From Elusimicrobiota bacterium (GTDB taxonomy: Bacteria; Elusimicrobiota; Elusimicrobia; Elusimicrobiales; Elusimicrobiaceae): a DNA stretch of 5,134 nucleotides. Made by a program: the position numbers and the translations under genes. Below are positions 5,083-5,134 of the stretch, in pieces. The DNA is taken from assembly GCA_031258375.1 (NCBI GenBank), contig JAIRMX010000115.1, positions 1 through 5,134 on the forward strand. Reading direction: 5' to 3'. The notes under the pieces were generated by a model. The model saw only the letters and a list, made by a program, of their open reading frames with translations. It was not told the origin of the DNA and ran no database searches. Numbering within the stretch: position 1 is the first letter of the stretch; every line of letters starts with the position of its first letter.

Positions 5083-5134
5083 AGAAAACGCACAACTCCA
5101 ATGTAGGTCTTGTTGCACAATTAGGTAAAGAAGC

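Noticed and set aside
5083..5134. Possible end of another gene or an insertion-sequence end at the right edge
   Set aside because: Short frames are open on both strands, but 50 bp is too little to identify anything.

Overview
The window looks like chromosomal DNA from a member of the Elusimicrobiota (Elusimicrobium/Endomicrobium type). This is inferred from an AT-leaning sequence and a type IV pilin-like protein with the N-terminal and C-terminal style I associate with the many pilin-like genes of that phylum. The housekeeping genes alone would fit many bacteria, so the phylum call is moderate.

Layout. Positions 1-522 hold no convincing protein gene. They contain a promoter-like sequence (7-37), a 150-bp inverted-repeat element (101-250), and a run of strong hairpins (about 281-493) ending in a textbook intrinsic terminator 30 bp before a pilin gene. 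Positions 523-1010 (+) are a pilin-like gene broken by a frameshift near 720. Positions 1034-1324 (-) are the C-terminal remnant of pyrF. Positions 1431-5060 (-) are a tight operon read right to left: gmk, rpoZ, a family 4 uracil-DNA glycosylase gene, then priA. The pilin and the operon converge at about 1010-1034.

The operon is compact: gmk and rpoZ overlap by 23 nt, rpoZ and the glycosylase gene are 6 nt apart, and the glycosylase gene and priA share a 4-nt ATGA overlap. It joins guanine nucleotide supply (Gmk), RNA polymerase assembly (omega), uracil repair and replication restart (PriA). The order resembles the common gmk-rpoZ-coaBC-priA cluster, with the glycosylase gene where coaBC often sits. 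PriA is the most unusual protein here: its eight zinc-binding cysteines are intact, but several helicase motifs are degenerate (NEED instead of DEEH, poor motifs V and VI) and the winged-helix region appears to be missing.

The best candidate for something undescribed is the structured RNA at about 281-493. It can form five local hairpins and also a long-range helix (335-349 with 448-464) that overlaps the upper stem and loop of the terminator. It may be a pilin leader attenuator or a free-standing small RNA. I could not match it to a known riboswitch or RNA family by eye.
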